Part shown: positions 7,818 to 15,774 of the stretch, piece after piece
Layout: each line of letters opens with the position of its first letter
Position numbering within the stretch: the stretch's first letter is position 1
Assembly (NCBI GenBank): GCA_045643285.1
Contig: JAZUKN010000101.1
Coordinates: forward strand, 62,001-126,000
DNA length: 64,000 bases
Direction of reading: 5' to 3'
Source of the DNA: UMGS1696 sp045643285
Lineage (GTDB): Bacteria > Bacillota > Clostridia > Oscillospirales > CAG-272
Translations under genes and position numbers: made by a program
Notes under the pieces: model-generated
Databases searched by the model: none
The model's input: the letters and a program-made list of their open reading frames with translations, nothing else
Told to the model about the DNA's origin: nothing

Positions 7818-9095
7818 ATGAATAAGAATCAGAACGAAAACGATTTTGATTTTGAGAGCGCACGGGAATTGCGGCAGGAGACTGAAAATCCTTACGCGCG
7901 CTCATATAACGCAGACAACGCACAACGCGGCGCGGAAAACGGAAGAAGAGTGTACGAGCCACAGCAGTCGAGGCGCAAGGTAAGAAAGCACCAATCCGAA
8001 TTCGGCTTCAACTGGGGCGCGCTGATATTTCTTCTTATAATTGCGGCAGTAATAGTCGTTTCTGTCGTTCAGATCAAAAAAAATCCGACGAAAGAACCCG
8101 AACCCGAGACGGAGCCGCCGCTCGTATACGAAGACGACGAAAACGGCGGGCAGACCGACATGCCTGACGACGGAACAGTGCCGGACGAGCCTGTAAAGGA
8201 AGACGAAACAGAAGAGAGCGGCAAGACCGAAGACCGAGGAAACACCGATACAACTGCTTATCCGTCGTACACTGTGGAAGCGAATTTCTCCGAAATCGAC
8301 GAATTTGAGCTTGTTCTCGTGAACTACGATCACGACTACTCCGAGAACGCGGACTGTATGTACGTGATAAACACGTACGAAAAGCGCACGTCCCATTTCA
8401 AGGTCGCCGGAACGAATATCCGGCTTTCTCCATTGGCGTTCGAGGCGTTTGAAGAAATGGTGAACGGTCTTGAGAACGCCACCGGATGCGACGACCTTAT
8501 AATCAACAGCGGATACCGCACACTTACGGATCAGCAGGAGATATACGACTACTACCTCGATTCAAAGGGCGCGGAGTACGTCAATGATTACGTCGCAAAC
8601 CCCGGGGAGAGCGAGCATCACACAGGACTTGCGCTCGATCTTTCGTTCTATCTCGACGAGGGCTACACCGAAAACGTCGGCATACATGAGCACGGCGCAT
8701 GGCTCGCGGAACACTGCACCGACTACGGATTTATAATCCGTTATCCCGAAGATAAAGTTGAATTTACGCATATCGCATACGAGCCGTGGCACTTTCGCTA
8801 TGTCGGAGAAGTCCACGCAAAGGCGATGAAGTCACTCGGCAAGTGCCTTGAAGAATACATCACACTGCTTGAGGACTGTACGCTCGGCGAAAAGGTGCTG
8901 TATCTCTCATCTGACGGAAAGGCGGCTCTCATCTACACAGACTCAATCCCTAAAAACGGCGGATATATCATCTATTCCGTCAAGGCAAACGAAAGCGGAA
9001 AAACGGAAATGCCGATCTACGGTGAGGAGGGCGCGGAATATTCGTATTCCGGCACAAACGACGGAGCGTTTGTCGTGACCGTACCGCTCGGATAA
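7818..9095 (+). CDS. Membrane-anchored D-Ala-D-Ala carboxypeptidase, VanY/M15 family
   Basis: A 425-residue enzyme expected to trim the terminal D-alanine of peptidoglycan stem peptides. The first 70 residues are charged and cytosolic; one membrane helix (WGALIFLLIIAAVIVVSVVQI) is followed by an acidic, proline/threonine-rich linker of about 70 residues and then the M15 catalytic domain. Zinc ligands are visible in SEHHTGLALDLS (H near residue 267) and EPWHFRYVG (H near residue 325), with SGYRT ahead. The last 70 residues after the catalytic core are a small extra domain of unknown role. It has its own promoter. Confidence 0.85.
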   Translation: MNKNQNENDFDFESARELRQETENPYARSYNADNAQRGAENGRRVYEPQQSRRKVRKHQSEFGFNWGALIFLLIIAAVIVVSVVQIKKNPTKEPEPETEPPLVYEDDENGGQTDMPDDGTVPDEPVKEDETEESGKTEDRGNTDTTAYPSYTVEANFSEIDEFELVLVNYDHDYSENADCMYVINTYEKRTSHFKVAGTNIRLSPLAFEAFEEMVNGLENATGCDDLIINSGYRTLTDQQEIYDYYLDSKGAEYVNDYVANPGESEHHTGLALDLSFYLDEGYTENVGIHEHGAWLAEHCTDYGFIIRYPEDKVEFTHIAYEPWHFRYVGEVHAKAMKSLGKCLEEYITLLEDCTLGEKVLYLSSDGKAALIYTDSIPKNGGYIIYSVKANESGKTEMPIYGEEGAEYSYSGTNDGAFVVTVPLG

Positions 9096-9212
9096 GATTT
9101 TTCAGCATACCGAAAACTACTGTTCAACTAATATTTCGCCTGTTTTCATAAATCCGTCACATTGCGGAAATATAATATTGCCGTAAAATCAAACGGAAAG
9201 GATCAAATCAAT

Positions 9213-10772
9213 ATGAACGAACAGGACGAATACAGACAGTTTGATGAAAACGAAAACGGCGTAAAAGAAAACATCGCCGAAGAAAACATAGATCCGGAGA
9301 AAGCCGAAGAAACAGCCGAAATTATCTCCGGAAACGAACAACCGACGGCACAAAAAGTGCAGTCCGAGATCAGCTACAGTCCGGTAGAGGAAGAGCCGAA
9401 GAAGAGAGAGTACAGCACAGTCTCGTATCTTCCGAAGAAAGACGAAAAGAAGCCGAAGGAAGAAAAGAAGTTCGGACTTACCGCAGTGATCGCAATCTGC
9501 CTTGCGGCGGTGATCCTTTCGGGCGTTGTTTCGTTCGGTGCGGCTTATCTTGCGGGTAAGCTCACACAGCAGAGCGGCGAAAAGACGGTAGAAACCATAA
9601 AACAGCAGAACGAGCCGCTTGTGATTTATAAGGACACTGTCACAGGCACGAAAACCGATTCGGAAAAGCCTGCGTCTTCCGTCACCGGGGAAGCGCTTTC
9701 ATACAAGGAAGTCGCGGAGCTTGTAAAGGATTCCGTTGTCGAGATCAACACCGAATACACAACGCAAAGTATGTGGTTCCAGTACGTCAACGGAGGAGCC
9801 GGCTCGGGTGTTATCCTCAGCGAGGACGGCTACGTCGTAACTAACGCGCACGTCATCATGAACGAAGACGAAACCGCGACAGCCGACAGCGTAACGGTGC
9901 GTCTTGCAAACGGAGAAGAATACAAAGCCGAAATAAAGGGCTACGACACCGAAGCCGATATAGCGGTCCTGAAGATAGACGCCGAGGGACTTGAACCCGT
10001 ACAGTGCGGCAACAGCGACAACCTCGCGGTAGGCGAAGAAGTGATAGTCGTCGGAAATCCTCTCGGCGAGCTTGGCGGTACTGTGACGAACGGCATCGTC
10101 AGCGCAACGGAGCGTGAAATTTCCGTCAACGGCACGAAGATGACGCTTATCCAGACGAACGCCGCAGTCAACCCCGGAAACTCCGGCGGCGGTATGTTCA
10201 ATATGGAGGGAAAGCTCGTCGGCATCGTCAACGCGAAATCCTCCGGCACGAACGTAGAGGGACTCGGCTTTGCGATCCCCGTGAATGACGCAGTGACCGT
10301 GACCGAACAGCTCATGGAATACGGCTACGTCAGAGGAAAAGTCGAGATCGGCATAAAGTTCAGACAGGTGACTCAGAACTCTTCGTTCTACTCATACTAT
10401 AACATAAAGCCCGGCATTTACGTTGAGCTGTTCACAAAGGACTACAACGAAGGCGCGCTCAAGGTCGGCGACAGGATAATCGCAGTAAACGGCAACGAAA
10501 TAGCGACGGTCAACGACATCGCCGAGATAGTCCGTTCGTCGTCTGTCGGAGATAAGCTCACATTCCAGTTCTACCGCGACGGCAAGCTCCTTGAAGCGGA
10601 AGTGACCTGCTACGAAAAGCTCCCCGAAGAGGACGGCGAAAAAGAAGAAAAAGAGATACAGTTCGACGAAAATGACGAAAGCACCCAGCTTCCGCCGGAA
10701 AACTTTGACGAATACTATTACAGCGATCCGTTCGGAATGGACGATTTCTTCAAATATTTCTTCGGAAGATAA
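9213..10772 (+). CDS. htrA: HtrA/DegP-like membrane serine protease with PDZ domain
   Basis: A 519-residue envelope quality-control protease. A long acidic cytosolic N-terminus (about 90 residues) precedes one membrane helix (LTAVIAICLAAVILSGVVSFGAAYL). The trypsin-like domain follows with the triad H213 (VVTNAHV), D249 (DIAVLKID) and S324 (NPGNSGGG), then one PDZ domain. The tail ends in an unusual aromatic YYSDPFGMDDFFKYFFGR. ATG at 9213 follows GGAAAGGA; an earlier ATG at 9162 has no ribosome site. It sits before a two-component system, as HtrA genes often do. Confidence 0.9.
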   Translation: MNEQDEYRQFDENENGVKENIAEENIDPEKAEETAEIISGNEQPTAQKVQSEISYSPVEEEPKKREYSTVSYLPKKDEKKPKEEKKFGLTAVIAICLAAVILSGVVSFGAAYLAGKLTQQSGEKTVETIKQQNEPLVIYKDTVTGTKTDSEKPASSVTGEALSYKEVAELVKDSVVEINTEYTTQSMWFQYVNGGAGSGVILSEDGYVVTNAHVIMNEDETATADSVTVRLANGEEYKAEIKGYDTEADIAVLKIDAEGLEPVQCGNSDNLAVGEEVIVVGNPLGELGGTVTNGIVSATEREISVNGTKMTLIQTNAAVNPGNSGGGMFNMEGKLVGIVNAKSSGTNVEGLGFAIPVNDAVTVTEQLMEYGYVRGKVEIGIKFRQVTQNSSFYSYYNIKPGIYVELFTKDYNEGALKVGDRIIAVNGNEIATVNDIAEIVRSSSVGDKLTFQFYRDGKLLEAEVTCYEKLPEEDGEKEEKEIQFDENDESTQLPPENFDEYYYSDPFGMDDFFKYFFGR

Positions 10773-10811
10773 TAGGACTTGATACTTAACGAAAAAAGCA
10801 AAAACCAAAAT

Positions 10812-10834
10812 AGGGGGACTCGTTCCCCCTGTTT
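10812..10834 (+). terminator. Terminator-like hairpin after htrA
   Basis: Stem AGGGGGA/TCCCCCT with a 5-nt loop followed by GTTTTC. The T-run is short, so partial read-through into the regulator gene is likely. Confidence 0.6.
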
Positions 10835-10858
10835 TCAGATAATCAAAGGAGGTCGGAT

Positions 10859-11554
10859 ATGTACAACATCCTCGTAGTGGACGACGAAGAAATGATTCGC
10901 CGCCTTATCGCAAAATACGCCGCATTTGAGGGGCACTGCATCACCGAAGCCGGAGACGGCATGGAGGCGGTGAAACTCTGCCGCGCAGGCGGGTTCGACA
11001 TTATGATCATCGACATCATGATGCCGGAGCTTGACGGCTTTTCGGCGTGCCGCGAGATACGCAAGTTTTCCGACATTCCGATAATAATGCTTTCGGCGAG
11101 AGGGGAAGAGTACGACAGGATAAACGGCTTTGAACTCGGCATCGACGACTACGTTGTGAAGCCGTTCTCACCGAAGGAACTTATGCTCCGTATCGATGCC
11201 GTGATGAAGCGTACAATGGGAAACCGCGCAGAAAAGCCGAAAGAGAACACCGCACACGAAACGGTGGAGCTTGACGGCGGCGGACTTGTCGCAGACCTCA
11301 CCGCGCGAATCGTCTACGTCGACGGGAAAGCGGCTGATATGACGCCGAAAGAATACGACCTCTTCTTCTATATGCTCAAAAACAAAAAAATCGCGCTGAC
11401 GAGAGAAAAACTCATCACCGAGGTGTGGGGATACGACTACTACGGCGACGACAGAACGCTTGACACGCATATCAAGCTGCTTCGCAAGTCGCTCGGAAAG
11501 CACGCCGATCACATCGTAACGCTCAGAGGGGTGGGCTATCGCTTTGACACATAA
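10859..11554 (+). CDS. OmpR/PhoB-family response regulator
   Basis: A 231-residue transcription factor. The receiver domain (1-120) has the acidic pair in VVDDEE, phosphoacceptor D52 (IIDIMMPELDG) and the conserved lysine in VVKPFSPKE. The C-terminal winged helix ends with the typical DDRTLDTHIKLLRKSLG and RGVGYRF. AAAGGAGG precedes the start. The stop codon overlaps the kinase start, so the pair is co-translated. Targets are unknown; the upstream htrA gene is a reasonable one. Confidence 0.93.
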   Translation: MYNILVVDDEEMIRRLIAKYAAFEGHCITEAGDGMEAVKLCRAGGFDIMIIDIMMPELDGFSACREIRKFSDIPIIMLSARGEEYDRINGFELGIDDYVVKPFSPKELMLRIDAVMKRTMGNRAEKPKENTAHETVELDGGGLVADLTARIVYVDGKAADMTPKEYDLFFYMLKNKKIALTREKLITEVWGYDYYGDDRTLDTHIKLLRKSLGKHADHIVTLRGVGYRFDT

Positions 11555-13022
11555 CAAGAAAGAAAAAAAGACCGTCTCGATCCGCTCACGGCTGATATTC
11601 GCGTTCATTGCGTTTACGGTGATAGTGCTTGTGCTTCTGTGGCTCTGTGAAACGGTATTTATGGGAGACATCTACCGCGCTCTGAAGCTCCGTGCAGTAG
11701 ACAGATGCGCCGACAGTGCGGCGGAATACGTCGTCGACGGCTTTGATACAGGCGCGCTCGACGAAAAAATGTCCGACCTCTCGCGCCGATACGGTATGTG
11801 TATCTCGGTTTACGGGATCACCGACAGCGGAATGTACAAAACAGGCAAACTGCTCGTCGACAAGCACGCGAACACTATGTGCTTCATCCATAATCTCCGC
11901 AATTCCGAATGGGTGAATCGCCTCTATGCTTCCGCAAAAGAGAACGGCGGTGAGAAAAAAGAATGGATCTCGCTCGCGTCTCTGTTCGGCGTGGAATCAA
12001 AGGACAAAAGCGAAAACAACGTCGTGCTGACAAGAATAGTTGAATCAGACGGGCGCGAATATCTCATGCTGTTCAACTCCGAGCTTGTCCCGATGAGCGC
12101 GACTGTACAGACTATCAGAGTACAGCTTATCGTTATCAGCATCGTTATGCTTGCCGTCGCAGTCGTGCTTGCGCTGACTCTCGCCGACAGAATATCGAAA
12201 CCGATACGCAAAATGAGCAGTGAAGCCTCAAAACTCGCGCTCGGCGACTATGACGTGAACTTCGACGGAAGCGGATGCGCGGAGACGGAACAGCTTTCGT
12301 CAACACTGAACGGCGCGGCGTACGAGCTTTCAAAGCTCGATAAAATGCAGAAAGACCTCATCGCAAACGTCTCTCACGACCTCCGCACACCGCTTACGAT
12401 GATAGCAGGCTATACCGAAGCCATACGCGATCTTCCCGGGGAAGCGACCTCCGAAAACCTGCAGATCGTCATCGACGAGACGCGCAGGCTCACGAACCTC
12501 GTAAACGATATGGTCGAGGTCTCGCGCTATCAGAACGGCGTGCAGACAATCAAGAATACCGTATTTAATTTTACAAATGTAGTACAAACGACGCTTGAGA
12601 GATACGCCAGACTCAGAGAAAAGGACGGATACGTCATTACATTTGAAGCGGACGGCGATGTGTTCGTGAACGCGGACGAAAACCGCATATTGCAGGTGGT
12701 GTATAACCTCATCAACAACGCCGTGAACTATACGGGAGACGACAAAACGGTACTCATCCGACAGACCGTTGCGGACGGCAAGGTGACACTCGGCGTGACA
12801 GACACCGGATGCGGCATACCGGAAGATCAGCTTCCGCTCGTGTGGGAGAGGTACTACAAAGTCCACGATTTTCACAAACGCGAGAACATGGGAACGGGGC
12901 TTGGACTGTCTATCGTCAAGAGCATACTTCTCGCGCACGGCGCACAGTTCGGCGTAAAGAGTACGGTGGGCGAGGGAAGCACGTTCTGGTTCACGCTCCC
13001 GATCACTGACGAAAATAACTGA
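11544..13022 (+). CDS. Sensor histidine kinase, HAMP-HisKA-HATPase
   Basis: A 492-residue membrane kinase, partner of the preceding regulator. It has one membrane helix near residues 16-36, an extracellular sensing region to about residue 190, a second helix (LIVISIVMLAVAVVLALTL), a HAMP linker, and an H-box NVSHDLRTPLTMI with the phosphohistidine near residue 275. The ATP domain has N-box NLINNAVNY, G1 DTGCGIP and G2 GTGLGLSI. The start is a TTG at 11544 inside the end of the regulator gene, with AGAGGGG upstream; no ATG occurs before the first membrane helix, which supports the non-ATG start. Confidence 0.9.
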   Translation: MTHNKKEKKTVSIRSRLIFAFIAFTVIVLVLLWLCETVFMGDIYRALKLRAVDRCADSAAEYVVDGFDTGALDEKMSDLSRRYGMCISVYGITDSGMYKTGKLLVDKHANTMCFIHNLRNSEWVNRLYASAKENGGEKKEWISLASLFGVESKDKSENNVVLTRIVESDGREYLMLFNSELVPMSATVQTIRVQLIVISIVMLAVAVVLALTLADRISKPIRKMSSEASKLALGDYDVNFDGSGCAETEQLSSTLNGAAYELSKLDKMQKDLIANVSHDLRTPLTMIAGYTEAIRDLPGEATSENLQIVIDETRRLTNLVNDMVEVSRYQNGVQTIKNTVFNFTNVVQTTLERYARLREKDGYVITFEADGDVFVNADENRILQVVYNLINNAVNYTGDDKTVLIRQTVADGKVTLGVTDTGCGIPEDQLPLVWERYYKVHDFHKRENMGTGLGLSIVKSILLAHGAQFGVKSTVGEGSTFWFTLPITDENN

Positions 13023-13031
13023 AAAACAAAG

Positions 13032-13063
13032 AGAACAGCAGACTGAAAACTGCTGTTCTTTTG
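13032..13063 (+). terminator. Terminator after the two-component operon
   Basis: Perfect 10-bp stem AGAACAGCAG/CTGCTGTTCT with an 8-nt loop followed by TTTTG. Confidence 0.85.
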
Positions 13064-13104
13064 TGTTTGAAGATAAAAATTCTCAACGATATTCTGATGA
13101 TATA

Positions 13105-13223
13105 AAGGCTCCCTCTTTGAGGGAGCTGTCAACGAAGTTGACTGAGGGAGAGAAAAAACGGTTGATCGTCGTTTTGTTCCTCTCCTCCACCGCTGCGCGG
13201 AGCCCCCTCTGAGAGGGAGCCTT
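13105..13223. mobile_element. 119-bp MITE-like element with 11-bp terminal inverted repeats
   Basis: Ends are perfect inverted copies, AAGGCTCCCTC (13105-13115) and GAGGGAGCCTT (13213-13223). Inside are GCTCCCTC-tt-TGAGGGAGC, GTCAAC-GAA-GTTGAC and CTCCTCCACCGCTGCGCGGAG. There is no coding capacity and no obvious target-site duplication. Half copies at 13330-13377 and 15126-15169 flank the neighbouring gene. Similar CTCCCTC..GAGGGAG repeats occur, to my recollection, in other gut Clostridia. Confidence 0.7.
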
Positions 13224-13329
13224 GGCGTGTGCGGATATATAATTCTCAAGCAAAAACGATTGGTAAGCGGTATTGTTATTTATATACAGACATTCTTTGA
13301 ATGAACAGAAAAACTTCATCGTTTCACCA

Positions 13330-13377
13330 AAGGCGCCCTCCGGGAGGGAGCTGTCAACGAAGTTAACTGAGGGAGAG
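13330..13377. repeat. Left half of the MITE-like element
   Basis: AAGGCGCCCTCCGGGAGGG and then GTCAACGAAGTTAACTGAGGG correspond to the left 48 bp of the 119-bp element at 13105; the right half is missing here and appears beyond the DUF4091 gene. Confidence 0.7.
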
Positions 13378-13395
13378 CTTGAAAAAGAACATTAT

Positions 13396-15042
13396 TTATA
13401 TAATCTTCTTTATCATCCCGTTTATTTCTTCTCTCATTCCGATAATGGCGTCCGCCGTGACAGGAGCCATAGTAAACGCGACCTTGCCGAGATGTTTTTC
13501 GACTGTCCTTACTGTTTCTTCGTGACCGAAGTACTTTTCAAGCAATCGCATCGCACGCACGTCGGTCAGCGCGTCGCGGAACACGCAAAGCCTGATCGAT
13601 TCGAGCGGACCGTCCTTGCCGGGATATACGCGGAATGCGTCACCGGACGGGAATGATGCCTTTGCATCCGTCGTAAGAAACGGATCAATGACCTCTCGTG
13701 AGAGCGCGGAGTAGTAGAAATTATATCCCCAGTGGAGGAATCCGTTTATGTTGTACTTATATAGCTGTGCGCCGATCATCCTGTTCCGCGCCGACGGGAA
13801 GCCGAAGAACTGATTTGATACGTCCTTGATACAGCCGCAACAGTAATACGTCCATAAATCGGGTATATTTTCGGCGAGAAACGGCTCTATCGCGTTCGTC
13901 TCGGGAACGGGATGCTCCACCGCGCCCGACTTGTAAAAATCTATGTGCGAGAGCGCGTCGATCACCTTTGCACCGCCTATATGCGGCACGACTTCCGCTT
14001 TTGCCGCGAGATAGGTGCGAAGCTGTTCGTCGCCGCTCGGCTCGTCTGAAATGTGGAAAACGGTGCGCTCGAATATTCCGAGCGATTTCAGATGACGGCA
14101 AAGCTCCGGCAGGAACGCGGCGAGAAATGACCTGTATTCTTCGCTGTCGGACGGTGTGTCCCAGCCGAAAATGCGCTTTTTTGTGCCGCCGACCGATGCA
14201 ATTATCTTCGGCGCGGCTTTTGCGCCCCACTGCGTGAACAGGTGGCTCATCTCGAAATAAGTGATGCCCGATTCTTCGGCGAGAGAGATCCACCGATCAA
14301 GGAGAGAAAAGTCGAACGTGTATCCTCCGTCCGTCTTTGTAACGCCGACGAGCTGGACTGTCGGTCTTTCCGCGCCGATTTCCGTGTCGAGCGGAGGTGT
14401 GAACAGCGGAGTCAGTATCATATTCACGCCGCTTTCGTGGGCTTCACGCATGAATTTACCGATCAGCTCCCAGTGCTTTTCGGAGAACACGCGCACGCCG
14501 TATACGGACGCAATGCAGTCGGCGTGAAACCAATTCGTGAATATCAATTCCTGTTCGGGCAGGGAAGCGCCGATCAATTCAAGCATGAAAGTCTTCGTGA
14601 TCACTTCTTCGGCGGATGAGAATGTTATTTCTATCGGATAAACGCCTGCGAGGTGCTTTCCGTCGGGCTTTACCGTGAACCACAGTGAATGCCATGCGTT
14701 TTTGACGGCTTCAATACTGCTGTTTTTAAGCGGTACGAGCAGATCGGGATAGAGTCCCGGTTCGGTTGAGAGAATGTCGTCGTCTCCCTGCGGACGGGCG
14801 CACGGATATTCCGACGGCACGTTCACGACCTCGCGCACTGTGATGCAGTCGGCAAGCGGAGAGGATATTTTCATGTCAAAGCCGATCTTGCGCCGCCAGT
14901 CAGTGTCGGACTTGTAGGTGTATCCGATCTGAAACGAGAAGACTTCGTTAAGAAAGGCGGACGCGGACGAAAATTCCGCAGTCGGCGGCGTGTATTTCAG
15001 AAAGACTTTTTCGAGAGACGAGAGCAGAGTAAAGACGAACAT
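13396..15042 (-). CDS. DUF4091-domain protein (glycoside-hydrolase-like)
   Basis: A 548-residue protein with the features of DUF4091 proteins. There is an N-terminal beta-rich region (about residues 1-170) with an LWFTVKPDGKHLAGVYPIEITF repeat-like strand set. A TIM-barrel-like domain follows with GVNMILTPLFTP and FHISDEPSG (acidic pair that could be catalytic), and a C-terminal region has GFLHWGYNFYYS. There is no signal peptide. The family is thought to act on glycans, but no activity is assigned. GAGGT lies ahead of the ATG, and the gene has its own promoter. It sits exactly between two half copies of a repeat element, a hint of insertion. Confidence 0.8.
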   Translation of the reverse strand: MFVFTLLSSLEKVFLKYTPPTAEFSSASAFLNEVFSFQIGYTYKSDTDWRRKIGFDMKISSPLADCITVREVVNVPSEYPCARPQGDDDILSTEPGLYPDLLVPLKNSSIEAVKNAWHSLWFTVKPDGKHLAGVYPIEITFSSAEEVITKTFMLELIGASLPEQELIFTNWFHADCIASVYGVRVFSEKHWELIGKFMREAHESGVNMILTPLFTPPLDTEIGAERPTVQLVGVTKTDGGYTFDFSLLDRWISLAEESGITYFEMSHLFTQWGAKAAPKIIASVGGTKKRIFGWDTPSDSEEYRSFLAAFLPELCRHLKSLGIFERTVFHISDEPSGDEQLRTYLAAKAEVVPHIGGAKVIDALSHIDFYKSGAVEHPVPETNAIEPFLAENIPDLWTYYCCGCIKDVSNQFFGFPSARNRMIGAQLYKYNINGFLHWGYNFYYSALSREVIDPFLTTDAKASFPSGDAFRVYPGKDGPLESIRLCVFRDALTDVRAMRLLEKYFGHEETVRTVEKHLGKVAFTMAPVTADAIIGMREEINGMIKKII

Positions 15043-15065
15043 CGTGTACCTCGCGTTTTTTCTTT

Positions 15066-15094
15066 ATTTTACAACTCCGCACGGGATAAGTCAA
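15066..15094 (-). promoter_or_regulatory. SigA-type promoter of the DUF4091 gene
   Basis: Minus strand TTGACT (15094-15089), 17 bp, TAAAAT (15071-15066), 24 bp ahead of the start codon. Confidence 0.65.
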
Positions 15095-15125
15095 GTGCGT
15101 GTGGAACTGAAACGTTTCTTTCTCA

Positions 15126-15169
15126 CTCTCCTCCACCGCTGCGCGGAGCCCCCTCTGAGAGGTAGCCTT
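15126..15169. repeat. Right half of the MITE-like element
   Basis: CTCTCCTCCACCGCTGCGCG and then GAGCCCCCTCTGAGAGG(T)AGCCTT match the right end of the 119-bp element at 13105, in the same orientation as the left half at 13330. Confidence 0.7.
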
Positions 15170-15189
15170 GGTTTGTGCGGATATGATAA

Positions 15190-15216
15190 AAAAGCAAAAA
15201 AGAGCCCGAAGGCTCT
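15190..15216 (-). terminator. Terminator with UUCG tetraloop after the zinc-ribbon gene
   Basis: Read on the minus strand, AGAGCC-TTCG-GGCTCT is followed by TTTTTTGC. The short stem is closed by a very stable UUCG loop. Confidence 0.8.
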
Positions 15217-15236
15217 GATTTGTACCGGATAACCCT

Positions 15237-15470
15237 TTAGACATACCATTTGTATCCGCAGTTTTGGCAAATGGCAACAGTTTTATTTTTGAATTTTGTT
15301 TTTCCTGTTCCTTTTCTTCTTCCAACTAAAAGCCAAAGACCGAACGTCATAATTATTAAGAATGCGCGTCCGATTTTCCAAAGGCAACCCATTTTCTTTT
15401 CTTTTGTTTTGGCACTGACCTGTTCGATAGTTACATTGACATTTTCACATTGACATTTCGGGCATTTCAT
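15237..15470 (-). CDS. Small zinc-ribbon membrane protein, unknown function
   Basis: A 77-residue protein with CPKC at the N-terminus and CQNC near the C-terminus, together able to bind one zinc. A hydrophobic stretch between them (CLWKIGRAFLIIMTFGLWLLV) looks like one membrane-associated segment flanked by basic residues. So the two halves of the zinc ribbon lie on either side of a hydrophobic hairpin or helix, an unusual layout. A ribosome site (AAGGAG) precedes the ATG and a clear terminator follows, which supports a real gene. No function can be assigned. Confidence 0.7.
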   Translation of the reverse strand: MKCPKCQCENVNVTIEQVSAKTKEKKMGCLWKIGRAFLIIMTFGLWLLVGRRKGTGKTKFKNKTVAICQNCGYKWYV

Positions 15471-15557
15471 TGAAAACTCTCCTTATAAATAATAATAAAA
15501 ATAGAAAAATTAAAAAATGCGCCAACCAAAGCCAGCGCATAAAAAACGCATAGCTCT

Positions 15558-15685
15558 AATTGTCGCCAAACAAAAACTTTTTTCGCTTATCGAGTGAGCA
15601 TAAAAAGAGAGCGTCAGCATTTTTATCAATATTGACAAAAATACTCACTTGATAAACAGATAAATATTGTTTTTGTTTGGCAATT
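15558..15685. repeat. Long imperfect palindrome, pnp/zinc-ribbon spacer
   Basis: The outer arms AATTG..CCAAACAAAAAC (15558-15577) and GTTTTTGTTTGGCAATT (15669-15685) pair over 17 bp apart from a 3-nt bulge. Inner arms at 15587-15601 and 15641-15655 pair over 15 positions with one mismatch and one G-T. A perfect TCAATATTGA palindrome lies at 15626-15635. The rest of the 304-bp spacer holds only the pnp terminator and AT-rich sequence. Confidence 0.7.
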
Positions 15686-15724
15686 TTATTTTACACTATA
15701 TTTCCCTATAATGCAAGCATTTTC

Positions 15725-15768
15725 GATAAAAAACAGGACCGCATTTCTGCGATCCCGTTTTTTTATGT
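15725..15768. terminator. Terminator after pnp
   Basis: 11-bp stem (15733-15743 with 15748-15758, two G-U pairs) with a GAAA loop on the minus strand, followed there by six T residues; T-rich on the other side as well. Confidence 0.85.
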
Positions 15769-15774
15769 TTTGTC

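Noticed and set aside
13396..15042. Transposase or recombinase between element halves
   Set aside because: The protein reads clearly as DUF4091 with a barrel-like core and has no DDE, HUH or serine/tyrosine recombinase motif.
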